64,000 nt of DNA from Roseateles sp. (GTDB lineage: Bacteria; Pseudomonadota; Gammaproteobacteria; Burkholderiales; Burkholderiaceae_C), in assembly GCA_016790285.1 (NCBI GenBank), contig JAEUPJ010000090.1, positions 1-64,000 on the forward strand, read 5' to 3'. The notes under the pieces are model-generated. The model was given only the letters and a program-made list of their open reading frames with translations, did no database searches and was not told where the DNA came from. The position numbers were made by a program, and so were the translations under genes. This document shows, one piece after another, positions 1 through 6,245 of this stretch. Every line of letters begins with the position of its first letter. The stretch's first letter is position 1.

Positions 1-138
1 GCGCTCGACCGACTCAACGCAAGAAAGGAGAGCCCAAGAACTCAGAGATATCCACAGACACCGGCTCCCTCGGGTAGCCTTCAGGGGTGGGTCAGTATTG
101 AACGAGCAGCCCGGGTCAGTTCTGCGCGAGCGTCAACA
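1..138. mobile_element. Probable end of an IS21-family-like insertion sequence (rest lies outside the window)
   Basis: Two direct copies of GGGTCAGT (89-96 and 113-120, 24 bases apart) lie just inside a boundary that reads TGTTGACGC on the minus strand (ending at 138). Repeated TGACCC-type motifs next to a TGT...ACA terminus are what I know from ends of IS21-family elements; that family assignment is recall, not a match. The boundary falls exactly where an AbiJ-like coding sequence stops making sense: its last Cys codon and stop codon belong to this element. No transposase coding is visible in the 138 bases. It could also be another IS type or a recombination scar. Confidence 0.4.
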
Positions 139-429
139 GTACTCGTATGAGTACCAGCCGCTGACCGGCATGTCTGTGCCGAACGCATTCTTCTGCGTGT
201 AGGAGTAGTAGCGAGGGGCAAGCTCCTTGCGCCCGAGTTCGTTGGCCAGTTGATCGTGCAGCTCCTTGTATTTGGCGACGTTGGGTGCGTTCTCCTTGCC
301 ATCGCGCCAGTACGGATAGACCTCCTTGATGAGGTTGTAGATCTGCGTCATCAGGCGGCGCTCTGCATCACCAAATTTGGACCAGATCGGCAGGTCTTTG
401 TACCGGTCTGCAAAGATGTCGGTCAGCAT
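133..429 (-). pseudogene. AbiJ-like N-terminal domain protein, 3' end lost
   Basis: A 98-residue reading frame starting at the ATG at 429 (the longer frame to 738 has low-complexity, unlikely composition). It begins MLTDIFADRYKD and continues PIW, F, a hydrophobic helix and an EVYPYW segment, which resembles the AbiJ N-terminal domain type 4 found at the head of abortive-infection-like proteins with a C-terminal effector or HEPN region. Those proteins are several hundred residues long, so only the head is present. The frame ends ...WYSYEYC followed by a stop; the TGT TGA codons coincide with the start of the IS-like end at 138, so insertion most likely removed the remainder. A GGGAAG stretch lies about 15 bases upstream of the ATG. 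Family assignment is by recall of the motif pattern and is moderate. Confidence 0.5.
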
Positions 430-856
430 GTTCTCGAGCTTTCTTCCCTGAGTCGCGTCAATGCTAAGCGAGCGGCCGCTGGCAGCCTTTACTGCACATC
501 CGCCAGTCATCCATTCGCTGCGGCCAACTTCTCTGGGTCGAAAGCGCCAGCTCGACATTCGACGCAGCGGTCGGTCAAACCGGCTTGACACACTGTGCGC
601 CGACCAGGCGGCCTGGGCGCCCGCTTCACCTCCGACAGCCGTCATCGCTGCTCGCTGGCCGCTGGCTGAGCCGACGGCGGCTTTGTGGCCGAGTCCGTGC
701 GTCCGGCTGCGTGCCGCGAAAGACAGCACCCGCTGCAAAGCGGCAGTTCACCGAGCCCCGCAGCCAGAATCGCTAATGCCTGCCGCCCCATCTTGAGCGG
801 CACACTAGGCGCGACAAACCAACGTCAGCCCCTATCGGTAGCGTCAAGGCGATTCC
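430..856. other. Intergenic region without a convincing gene
   Basis: About 430 bases between the AbiJ-like fragment and the SRAP gene. Several reading frames are open across it in both directions but all have low-complexity, Arg/Ala/Ser-rich translations typical of GC-rich non-coding DNA. There is no good ribosome binding site for any of them. No LexA box (CTGT-N8-ACAG) is present upstream of the SRAP gene. Confidence 0.6.
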
Positions 857-1582
857 ATGTGCAACCTGTATCACGTCAGTCCTAAGGGTGACTTCACCAC
901 CTACATCGCCCGGCACGTCGCGCAGTGGGCCATCCCTGACTACGACTTGCGCACCGTGGGCCCGAATCAAGATGGGGTCTTCTTTCGCGCTTCGGATTCC
1001 CAGGTCCTCGGCCAGGTTGGACAGTGGGGCCTGATCCGCCCAGGCCAGCCCGAGCGCATCGACTACCTGCCCTCCAAAGTTCCCGGCAAACGCGGCCGTC
1101 CTCGCAGCACCAACAACGCCCGCATCGAAGGCATCGACCGCAAGGTCACTTTCCGCAGCGCTTGGGCCGCAGGACAACGCTGCCTGGTTCCTGCCCTTTG
1201 GTACCAGGAACCCAACTGGCAAACGGGCAAGAACATCTGGTGGCAGCTCAAGCGTGCCGATGGCGATCCGTGGATGTTGGCGGGACTCTGGTCAGAGTGG
1301 ATTGATCCTAAAACCGGCGAGGTAGTGCCGAACTTCACCATGCTGACGATGAACTGCGATTCGCACCCGCTCCTGAATCGCCTGCATAAGCCCGATCCTG
1401 AGTTGCCGCCCGACGCCCAGGACAAGCGCTCACTCATCCACGTCGAGCCGAGCAACTGGGATCAATGGCTTCACGGCTCCATCGACGACGCGACAGCGCT
1501 GCTGCAGCCGCCACCCGTTGAAGCCTTCGACCAAGCCGACGCTATCAAGACTAACCAGCTGCTTGCCGCCATGGCTAGCTGA
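857..1582 (+). CDS. SRAP family protein (SOS response-associated peptidase, YedK/HMCES type)
   Basis: SRAP proteins form a covalent thiazolidine link through Cys2 to abasic sites in single-stranded DNA and protect them during replication. Cys2 follows the initiator Met directly (MCNLYHV), as the mechanism requires. An NNARIE segment at residues 86-91 matches the conserved Asn and Glu of the active site, RCLVPALWYQE at about 108-118 matches the RC(L/I)VPA-x-G(F/Y)YEW core, and His177 in the LNRLHKPDPELPP segment matches the conserved H-x-R-M-P region. Length 241 residues is usual. The variants MCNLYH (family: MCGR-F) and HKPDPEL (family: HDRMP) put it in a divergent subgroup. Its 3' end overlaps the convergent LexA-controlled gene by 8 bases. 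No LexA site was found before it. Confidence 0.93.
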   Translation: MCNLYHVSPKGDFTTYIARHVAQWAIPDYDLRTVGPNQDGVFFRASDSQVLGQVGQWGLIRPGQPERIDYLPSKVPGKRGRPRSTNNARIEGIDRKVTFRSAWAAGQRCLVPALWYQEPNWQTGKNIWWQLKRADGDPWMLAGLWSEWIDPKTGEVVPNFTMLTMNCDSHPLLNRLHKPDPELPPDAQDKRSLIHVEPSNWDQWLHGSIDDATALLQPPPVEAFDQADAIKTNQLLAAMAS

Positions 1583-1880
1583 GGATGCGGCACCACCACC
1601 ATTGCTCGTACTGCGTCTCGCCCTTCTTGCGTTCCGCGTCGGGCCCACGCTGAACGCCAGACAGCACGACGTTGCGTCCCTTCCAGTAGCGCAGCTTCAC
1701 CTGGCAGAGGGTTTCAAGTTGGTAGGGGCGAATGTCGGCATAGAGCGGCGCCCACTCAATGTCTTGATGAGTCCATCGACGTTCCACCGTCAGCTCTCCG
1801 CGCACAGGCTTGAGCTGCTTTCGCGCTTCTCGCGACAGCTTTTTGCCCTGCCACCAGAGCTCAACGACTTCAACTAGCAT
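1575..1880 (-). CDS. Small conserved protein of unknown function under a LexA box
   Basis: A 101-residue basic protein beginning MLVEVVELWWQGKK and rich in Trp and Arg, ending QWWWCRILS. I do not recognise a named family. The start is the ATG at 1880, the only ATG at the head of the frame; a GTG start at 1940 would put the operator inside the coding sequence and has no ribosome binding site. The ATG overlaps the outer base of a perfect LexA palindrome, and the predicted transcription start falls on or next to the ATG, so the mRNA would be leaderless. The gene is convergent with, and overlaps, the SRAP gene. Regulation by LexA implies a role in the SOS response; function is otherwise open. Trp/Arg-rich small proteins can bind nucleic acid, but that is only a possibility. 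Confidence 0.8.
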   Translation of the reverse strand: MLVEVVELWWQGKKLSREARKQLKPVRGELTVERRWTHQDIEWAPLYADIRPYQLETLCQVKLRYWKGRNVVLSGVQRGPDAERKKGETQYEQWWWCRILS

Positions 1881-1916
1881 ACTGTAAATATAAACAGTAT
1901 TCGGCGCCGCTTGCAA
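1880..1916 (-). promoter_or_regulatory. LexA box over a sigma-70 promoter of the 1575-1880 gene
   Basis: The palindrome TACTGTAAATATAAACAGTA (1880-1899) has perfect TACTGT/ACAGTA arms and eight A/T bases between CTGT and ACAG, the E. coli-type LexA operator that also works in betaproteobacteria. On the minus strand a -10 TATATT (1887-1892) lies inside the box and a -35 TTGCAA (1911-1916) lies 18 bases further upstream. This geometry puts the transcription start at about 1880, the first base of the downstream ATG. The site could also influence the plus-strand gene at 2062, but no good plus-strand -35 was found. Confidence 0.85.
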
Positions 1917-2061
1917 TGAGGTGGGCAGCCACCCCTCCACTTCGGTGTGAGCGCTGCGTCTATCGCGCAGTGCGGAGCTGGTTGCCCCTGCCTTGCGGTC
2001 GCTCCAATGGCCTGACCGACACTCATCCCTGTCGTCTGAACTTGGCGTTCAAGAGGTAGCT

Positions 2062-3273
2062 ATGCGCGGATCACAGAACTTGTTCGGTGCCTTGCTCGTC
2101 AGCGTTTGCTTGTCCAGCCCGGCCGCCGAACTTGGCATCGCCTCGTTCAACATCGCTTGGGCCGGCACCACTGACGACTTTGCCGAACACATTCGTGTGT
2201 GCACGGCCCCGACCGTGAACTGGTGCGACACGCGTGCTCGCATTCCCAAGGGTGCCAAAGAGCCAACGACAGAAGAGGCCTTGCGCGCGAAGCAGTGCCA
2301 GGCTGCCTTTGATGAAGTTGCTGGAGGCCCAGCAAAGGCCTTGCTGGTCGCGCCTTGCAATGCCTACAGGCTGACGGCGACCAAGTGGGCCAAGACAACG
2401 TCTGAGGCCTATGCCGAGAAGCTCGATGGCCTGCGCAAGACCGTCCATGGGCTGATCGTGGATCGAAAGGTGGACGTCATTGCCTTTCAGGAGGTGCGCT
2501 CTGAAGCAGCCATCAAAGAGGTCCTGAATGAACACAGCACCGAGTTCGATGCCTGTGTGGCGGCTCACTCTTCATTCCAGACGGTTGGGTTTGCATGGCG
2601 CCGGTCTGTCTCGTCCAAGCCTGGCAAGTGCACGGCCGAACCGGGCTTGGCCATCAAGGAGCAACCCAACGACTCTGAATCGCTGCGGTTCCTCAGGCCA
2701 GGGCTCGCACTCAGGCTACGCATCGGCAATGAGCCAGTGACCTTGATGAACGTGCATCTGAAGTCCAGTTGCGCCAACCTGCGTGACAGTGCGGCGTTCA
2801 AGGGCCACGAGTTAACGGATCCGGATGCAGCATGCCTGGTGCTCAACCGCCAGGTCGCGCCGTTGGAGGCATGGGTCGAGCGTGTCTCGAAGGACTCACC
2901 GCTCTTTGTCTTGCTTGGCGACTTCAATCGGCGGCTCGACGAGGAAGCCGAGGCCAAGGTTCCAGCCGACCAGGTACGTGCAGATGGCAGCGATCCCGCC
3001 AAGCCGAACAAGCCAGGCCCGAACGGCGAAGTAGGCACCCGATTCCTTTGGCAAGAGCTCTCGGATGGAGATCCGTCGCTGGTTCAGATCCCGCTCAAAC
3101 CGGCGACCGGCTGCAAGGGCTTCGTTGGGTTGGACCACATCTTGATCAGCGAAGCGCTCAGTGCCCGCCAAACGGTGCAACTGGAATCGGAGAAGCTACC
3201 GATCGAGCAGAAAGACAAGCAGCTCATCATGACCAGCGATCACTGTCCACGGGTGAGTAGAGTCAGCCTCTGA
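2062..3273 (+). CDS. Exported endonuclease/exonuclease/phosphatase family protein
   Basis: A 403-residue protein of the EEP (DNase I-like, Mg-dependent phosphodiesterase) superfamily. The catalytic motifs appear in the right order: SFNIAW (metal-site Asn), FQEV (Glu), NVHLKS (His), LLGDFNR (Asp and Asn), GLDHI and the C-terminal SDHCP. The ATG at 2062 has AAGAGG five bases upstream and gives a hydrophobic signal peptide (LFGALLVSVCLSSPAA), so the enzyme is probably periplasmic or secreted. A long insertion between the first motif and FQEV (about 90 residues with several Cys) suggests disulfide bonding, consistent with export. Substrate is not decided by the sequence: DNA, RNA and phospholipid head groups are all used in this fold. 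It lies in the island; the next gene downstream is on the other strand. Confidence 0.85.
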   Translation: MRGSQNLFGALLVSVCLSSPAAELGIASFNIAWAGTTDDFAEHIRVCTAPTVNWCDTRARIPKGAKEPTTEEALRAKQCQAAFDEVAGGPAKALLVAPCNAYRLTATKWAKTTSEAYAEKLDGLRKTVHGLIVDRKVDVIAFQEVRSEAAIKEVLNEHSTEFDACVAAHSSFQTVGFAWRRSVSSKPGKCTAEPGLAIKEQPNDSESLRFLRPGLALRLRIGNEPVTLMNVHLKSSCANLRDSAAFKGHELTDPDAACLVLNRQVAPLEAWVERVSKDSPLFVLLGDFNRRLDEEAEAKVPADQVRADGSDPAKPNKPGPNGEVGTRFLWQELSDGDPSLVQIPLKPATGCKGFVGLDHILISEALSARQTVQLESEKLPIEQKDKQLIMTSDHCPRVSRVSL

Positions 3274-3347
3274 CGGCAAGCTGTGCGGTGGCAAAGATAG
3301 ACAGGCATGCGCGGGGCGAACTTGCTTGGTCATGCCGCCCGAGTGGA

Positions 3348-3584
3348 CTACGTCACCGAGGCTTCGATGCGGGCGCTGGTCCGGGCCAGTTGACGTCGCA
3401 GAACCTCTTTGTACTCGGCCGCTATGCCGAGCAGCTCGTCAAGCGTTCTGACGGTCGTTTGGATCACGGAGAGATCGCCCAGGTCGTGAATCTCGCAAGC
3501 GGTCGAGAGACGGTGCTGCAGGGTTTCGATGACAGGCTGCGCGGCAAGCATGGTGTCCTGGATTTGCTGGATTGGATGCTTCAT
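3348..3584 (-). CDS. Small hypothetical protein
   Basis: A 78-residue protein starting MKHPIQQIQDTM at the ATG at 3584, which is preceded by a good GGAGG site eight bases upstream; this start is preferred over the longer frame to 3656. The protein is predicted to be largely helical with heptad-like hydrophobic spacing (LSVIQTTVRTLDELLGIAAEY), so it may dimerise. I do not recognise a family. It is the last of three minus-strand genes in a row (4386 to 3348); the gap to the preceding gene is 108 bases. Confidence 0.6.
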   Translation of the reverse strand: MKHPIQQIQDTMLAAQPVIETLQHRLSTACEIHDLGDLSVIQTTVRTLDELLGIAAEYKEVLRRQLARTSARIEASVT

Positions 3585-3692
3585 GATGACCTCCGGCGAC
3601 CAAGTGAAGACCTGAAGTTTCAGGCCACGGAAAAGGACCAGATCATGACGTCTCAAAGGAAGCGAAGGATTCGCGTCTGCGCTGGTACGGCT

Positions 3693-3923
3693 TCACTTCT
3701 GAAGCGCCGAAGCATCTTCGAGCAGGACCTTCGCCAATGGGATCAGATGGCGCCCGTCGGACGCGAGTTCGGGAGTCCGGACTTCGAGCGGCTGATGGAA
3801 GAAGATCGGCAGCAAGGCGCGGGAGTCTTTGACCCAGCGCTGAAGTGTCTGTTCCCATGTGACACATGAACCGACAGCGATACCTCGTGGCTTGACGCTC
3901 GTGAGTTGGAATCTCTTCAACAC
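3693..3923 (-). CDS. Small hypothetical protein, GTG start
   Basis: A 76-residue frame starting at a GTG at 3923, ten bases after the stop of the upstream gene (3934), so translation is probably coupled. The sequence has ordinary amino-acid composition with three Trp/Phe-rich stretches (WEQTLQRW, PIFFHQPLEV), unlike the frames on the other strand. No ATG is available. Family not recognised. Part of the three-gene minus-strand cluster in the island. Confidence 0.5.
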   Translation of the reverse strand: MLKRFQLTSVKPRGIAVGSCVTWEQTLQRWVKDSRALLPIFFHQPLEVRTPELASDGRHLIPLAKVLLEDASALQK

Positions 3924-3933
3924 CTGTGACGGT

Positions 3934-4386
3934 TCAGCTCACACGGGGAGCTGTCGGGGCTACCCAAAGTAGCAAGGCCGTTTCCGCTTTGCCGGCAGGT
4001 TCCGGAATCAGGCCGAAGTTGAATCTCTCGCCAGCCGCATCAGTCAACAGTACGTGCTCCACTGAGTCAGAACGGCATAGCCAAACCTCGCGAATCTCGC
4101 GCGAACCCCACTGACCAGTGGGGGACTGCCAAGCCGGCATCATGCAGACGATGCCTAGGACGCGCTTCGCGTCCAGGTCGCGCAATACATCGGCCAAGTC
4201 GAACTCCCAAGCGATGCAGATGGTGCGGGTGATGACGAACTCGGGATCGTCCTCATCTGCGATCTCCACTGAAAGCAGGTACCAGGGCACATGCAGTGAC
4301 AGTTCGATCACCCGCCAGTGCTGGGTACCTGGTTGATCAAGGGCTGCAGGGATAGGAAACTCGTACTCGGGACGGGAAACGAACAT
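3934..4386 (-). CDS. Hypothetical protein
   Basis: A 150-residue acidic protein starting MFVSRPEYEFPIPAALDQPG at the ATG at 4386. It has no signal peptide or membrane segment; several Trp (IAWEFDLADVL, MPAWQSPTGQWGSREIREVW) and mixed beta/alpha character suggest a soluble globular protein. The ribosome binding site is weak. It heads a minus-strand cluster of three small genes and is divergent from the XRE regulator at 4571; a palindrome at 4425-4444 lies between them. No family recognised; the divergent regulator suggests it is a regulated accessory gene. Confidence 0.6.
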   Translation of the reverse strand: MFVSRPEYEFPIPAALDQPGTQHWRVIELSLHVPWYLLSVEIADEDDPEFVITRTICIAWEFDLADVLRDLDAKRVLGIVCMMPAWQSPTGQWGSREIREVWLCRSDSVEHVLLTDAAGERFNFGLIPEPAGKAETALLLWVAPTAPRVS

Positions 4387-4424
4387 GGGGGCGCTGCGCA
4401 GAGGTGGCGAATGCTCATGACCGC

Positions 4425-4444
4425 CTGAGGTTTAAATAACTCAG
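4425..4444. promoter_or_regulatory. Palindrome between divergent genes, possible operator
   Basis: CTGAGGTTTAAATAACTCAG is a near-palindrome centred on TTTAAA. Its right half read on the other strand is CTGAGTTAT, which recurs with one change in both arms of the palindrome at 4888-4927. It sits between the hypothetical gene at 4386 (minus) and the XRE gene at 4571 (plus), the usual place for an operator shared by a regulator and its target. Confidence 0.45.
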
Positions 4445-4570
4445 CAAGATTCTGCGCAGATGGTGCGATATTGCCAAGCTTTGCAACGCAAGGTTGACTT
4501 CTTTGGCGGGGAAAAAATGCGCTTACCGAATATGGCTCGAGATGAGCTAGGGTGCGGCGCGGAAACCACC

Positions 4571-4873
4571 ATGGCCAAGACTCTTCACTCCCGTCACAAC
4601 GAGATATTCCTGGAGAAGCTCCACAGCGCGCGCCTCGGAAAGCGCCTCCGCCAAGCCGACCTCGCTGACCGTTTGGGTCGTGACCAGACCCTGGTCAGCA
4701 AAGTGGAAAGCGGTGAACGAAGGCTTGACGTCATCGAGCTTCGCGATTGGCTGATAGCACTGGACATCGACTTCATCAAATTTCTCAGCGAGCTGCATGC
4801 TGAGCTAGGTCCACATGGCGCGTCCCAACTGCGCGTGCTGAGAAGCAAGGCTCCAGAGAGTCCATCTTCCTGA
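4571..4873 (+). CDS. XRE-family helix-turn-helix regulator
   Basis: A 100-residue protein, start ATG at 4571 with GGAAA upstream; starts at 4460 or 4517 are possible but would add an unconserved tail. The HTH spans about residues 14-68: LRQADLADRLGRDQTLVSKVESGERRLDVIEL, the typical small XRE form with the S-K-V-E-S-G-E-R-R-L-D signature. A short C-terminal extension has no recognisable effector domain. The protein is probably a dimeric DNA-binding repressor of island genes, and the nearby palindromes (4425-4444, 4888-4927) are candidate sites. Confidence 0.85.
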   Translation: MAKTLHSRHNEIFLEKLHSARLGKRLRQADLADRLGRDQTLVSKVESGERRLDVIELRDWLIALDIDFIKFLSELHAELGPHGASQLRVLRSKAPESPSS

Positions 4874-4887
4874 TGGGTCAGAGAAAA

Positions 4888-4927
4888 CAATTGAGTTATC
4901 TATAACGTGGTGTAGATAGCTCAGTTG
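4888..4927. promoter_or_regulatory. 15-base-arm inverted repeat upstream of the second XRE gene
   Basis: The arms CAATTGAGTTATCTA (4888-4902) and TAGATAGCTCAGTTG (4913-4927) match at 13 of 15 positions around a 10-base spacer. The arms carry TGAGTTAT and TGAGCTAT, close to the CTGAGTTAT half of the palindrome at 4425-4444. The repeat ends 16 bases before the ATG at 4944, so it could be an operator for autoregulation; the two mismatches would pair as G-U in RNA, so an mRNA hairpin is an alternative. Confidence 0.55.
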
Positions 4928-4943
4928 TCGGAGCCTTCGGCGG

Positions 4944-5240
4944 ATGCGTTTCCGCCCGAAACATGAACCAAAGCCCGGCCGCCCCAAGGGCTACAGCAGC
5001 CTAGATGAGGGCATTGCCAGAGCCTTTGGCGAAACTGCGAAGGCAGCGCGCTTGAAAGCTGGGTTGTCGCAAGAGGCATTGGCGCTTGAGACGGGCATTG
5101 AGCGTTCCTATATCAGCCGGCTGGAGCGAGGCCTCAGCCAACCTAGCCTACTTGCATTGCTCAAGCTGGCAAAGGGCCTTGGCTGCGAGCTGTTCGAACT
5201 ACTGGCGCCTGTGGAAAAGGCCTTCAGGCGCCGCCGCTAG
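4944..5240 (+). CDS. XRE-family helix-turn-helix regulator
   Basis: A 98-residue protein with a basic, Pro-rich N-terminal arm (RPKHEPKPGRPKGY) and an XRE HTH at about residues 33-88: RLKAGLSQEALALETGIERSYISRLERGLSQPSLLALLKLAKGL, the classical phage-repressor-type sequence. The C terminus ends in a short basic tail (AFRRRR). It is in the same orientation as the XRE gene at 4571, 70 bases downstream, with a strong inverted repeat in the gap. It is the last intact gene before the island boundary. Confidence 0.88.
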   Translation: MRFRPKHEPKPGRPKGYSSLDEGIARAFGETAKAARLKAGLSQEALALETGIERSYISRLERGLSQPSLLALLKLAKGLGCELFELLAPVEKAFRRRR

Positions 5241-5402
5241 TCTTAGCTTCAAAGGCCAGACTTCGGTGCAGACGGCGTCTCCTCCCAAGTCAGACGGCAC
5301 TGTCGACCCTCCATTCAAGATTGCCTCTTCTGAAGTTACTGGCGATGCCCACGCTAGAACCTGCCGTTCACCTAGTCTGAACAATTTGCTTGTCGTATAA
5401 GC
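5241..5402. other. Right edge of the acquired region
   Basis: There is no gene in these 162 bases. Base composition is still low in G+C, in contrast to the sequence from about 5403 on. The last 20 bases carry stop codons just before the truncated radical SAM reading frame, and no recognisable integrase gene, terminal inverted repeat or tRNA end was found, so the mechanism of joining is open. Confidence 0.5.
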
Positions 5403-6245
5403 ATGGGGTGCATCTACTGCTTTGCACGGCCCACGCACAGCTACCTGAACCTGTCGCCGGGACTGGATTTCGAGACCCGCATCGTCGCCAAGGTGAACGC
5501 CGCCGAGCGCCTGCGCGAGACCCTGGCCGGCGCGCGCTACGAGCCGCGCTCGCTGGTGCTGGGCACGGCCACCGATGCCTACCAGCCTGTCGAGCGCCAC
5601 CTGGGCATCACGCGGCGCGTCGTGGAGGTGCTGGCCGAGACGCATCACCCGTTCTCGGTCGTCACCAAGTCCTCCGGCATCGAGCGGGAACTCGACCTCA
5701 TCGCGCCCATGGCGGCGCAGGGGCTGGTGTCGGTCTACCTGTCCGTCACGACGTTGGACAACGACCTGGCACGCATACTCGAGCCGCGGGCAGCCGCGCC
5801 GGCGCGGCGCCTGCGCACCATTCGCACGTTGACGCAGGCTGGCGTGCCGGTGGGCGTGAGCGTGTCGCCCATCATTCCCTTCATCAACGAGCCCGAGCTC
5901 GAGCGCATCCTGGAGGCCGCCGCCGAGGCGGGCGCGAGCAGCGCCTTCAGCATCCCCGTGCGGCTGCCCTGGGAGGTGAACCCATTGTTCCAGGACTGGC
6001 TGCAGCGGCATTTCCCGGACCGCGCCGATCGCGTGATGGCGCGCATCCGCGACATGCGCGGTGGCAAGGACAACGACGCGCGTTTCGGCACCCGCATGAC
6101 GGGCGAGGGCATCTGGGCAGACCTGCTTCGCGCACGCTTGCGCCGCGCGTGCAGCAGGTTGGGCCTGGGTACCGAGCGCCGGCCCGTGCAGCTGGCGCTC
6201 TTCGCACCGCCGCGCAAACCGTCTGCGCAGGGCGACCTGTTCTAG
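5403..6245 (+). pseudogene. PA0069-type radical SAM protein, 5' end missing
   Basis: The 280-residue frame starts MGCIYCFARPTHSYLNLSPGLDFETR, which in PA0069-like radical SAM proteins follows ...RGCEHG. The cluster motif C-x3-C-x2-C therefore has only its second and third cysteines; the codon at the place of the first reads Ile, and the frame is closed by a TAG a few codons upstream. About 70 residues expected at the N terminus are absent. The rest (SAM-binding barrel, TLDNDLARILEPRAA, the C-terminal PVQLALF tail) is intact and without frameshifts, so the truncation is probably recent. Without the first Cys the 4Fe-4S cluster cannot form normally, so the product should be inactive. Composition changes at the same point. 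The 3' end overlaps the eptA stop codon on the other strand. Confidence 0.85.

Noticed and set aside
430-738. Longer start for the AbiJ-like gene
   Set aside because: The extra 103 residues are low-complexity; the domain begins at the ATG at 429.
3288-3869. 193-residue frame on the plus strand
   Set aside because: It is antisense to the small minus-strand genes, has no good ribosome binding site, and its composition is less protein-like than theirs.
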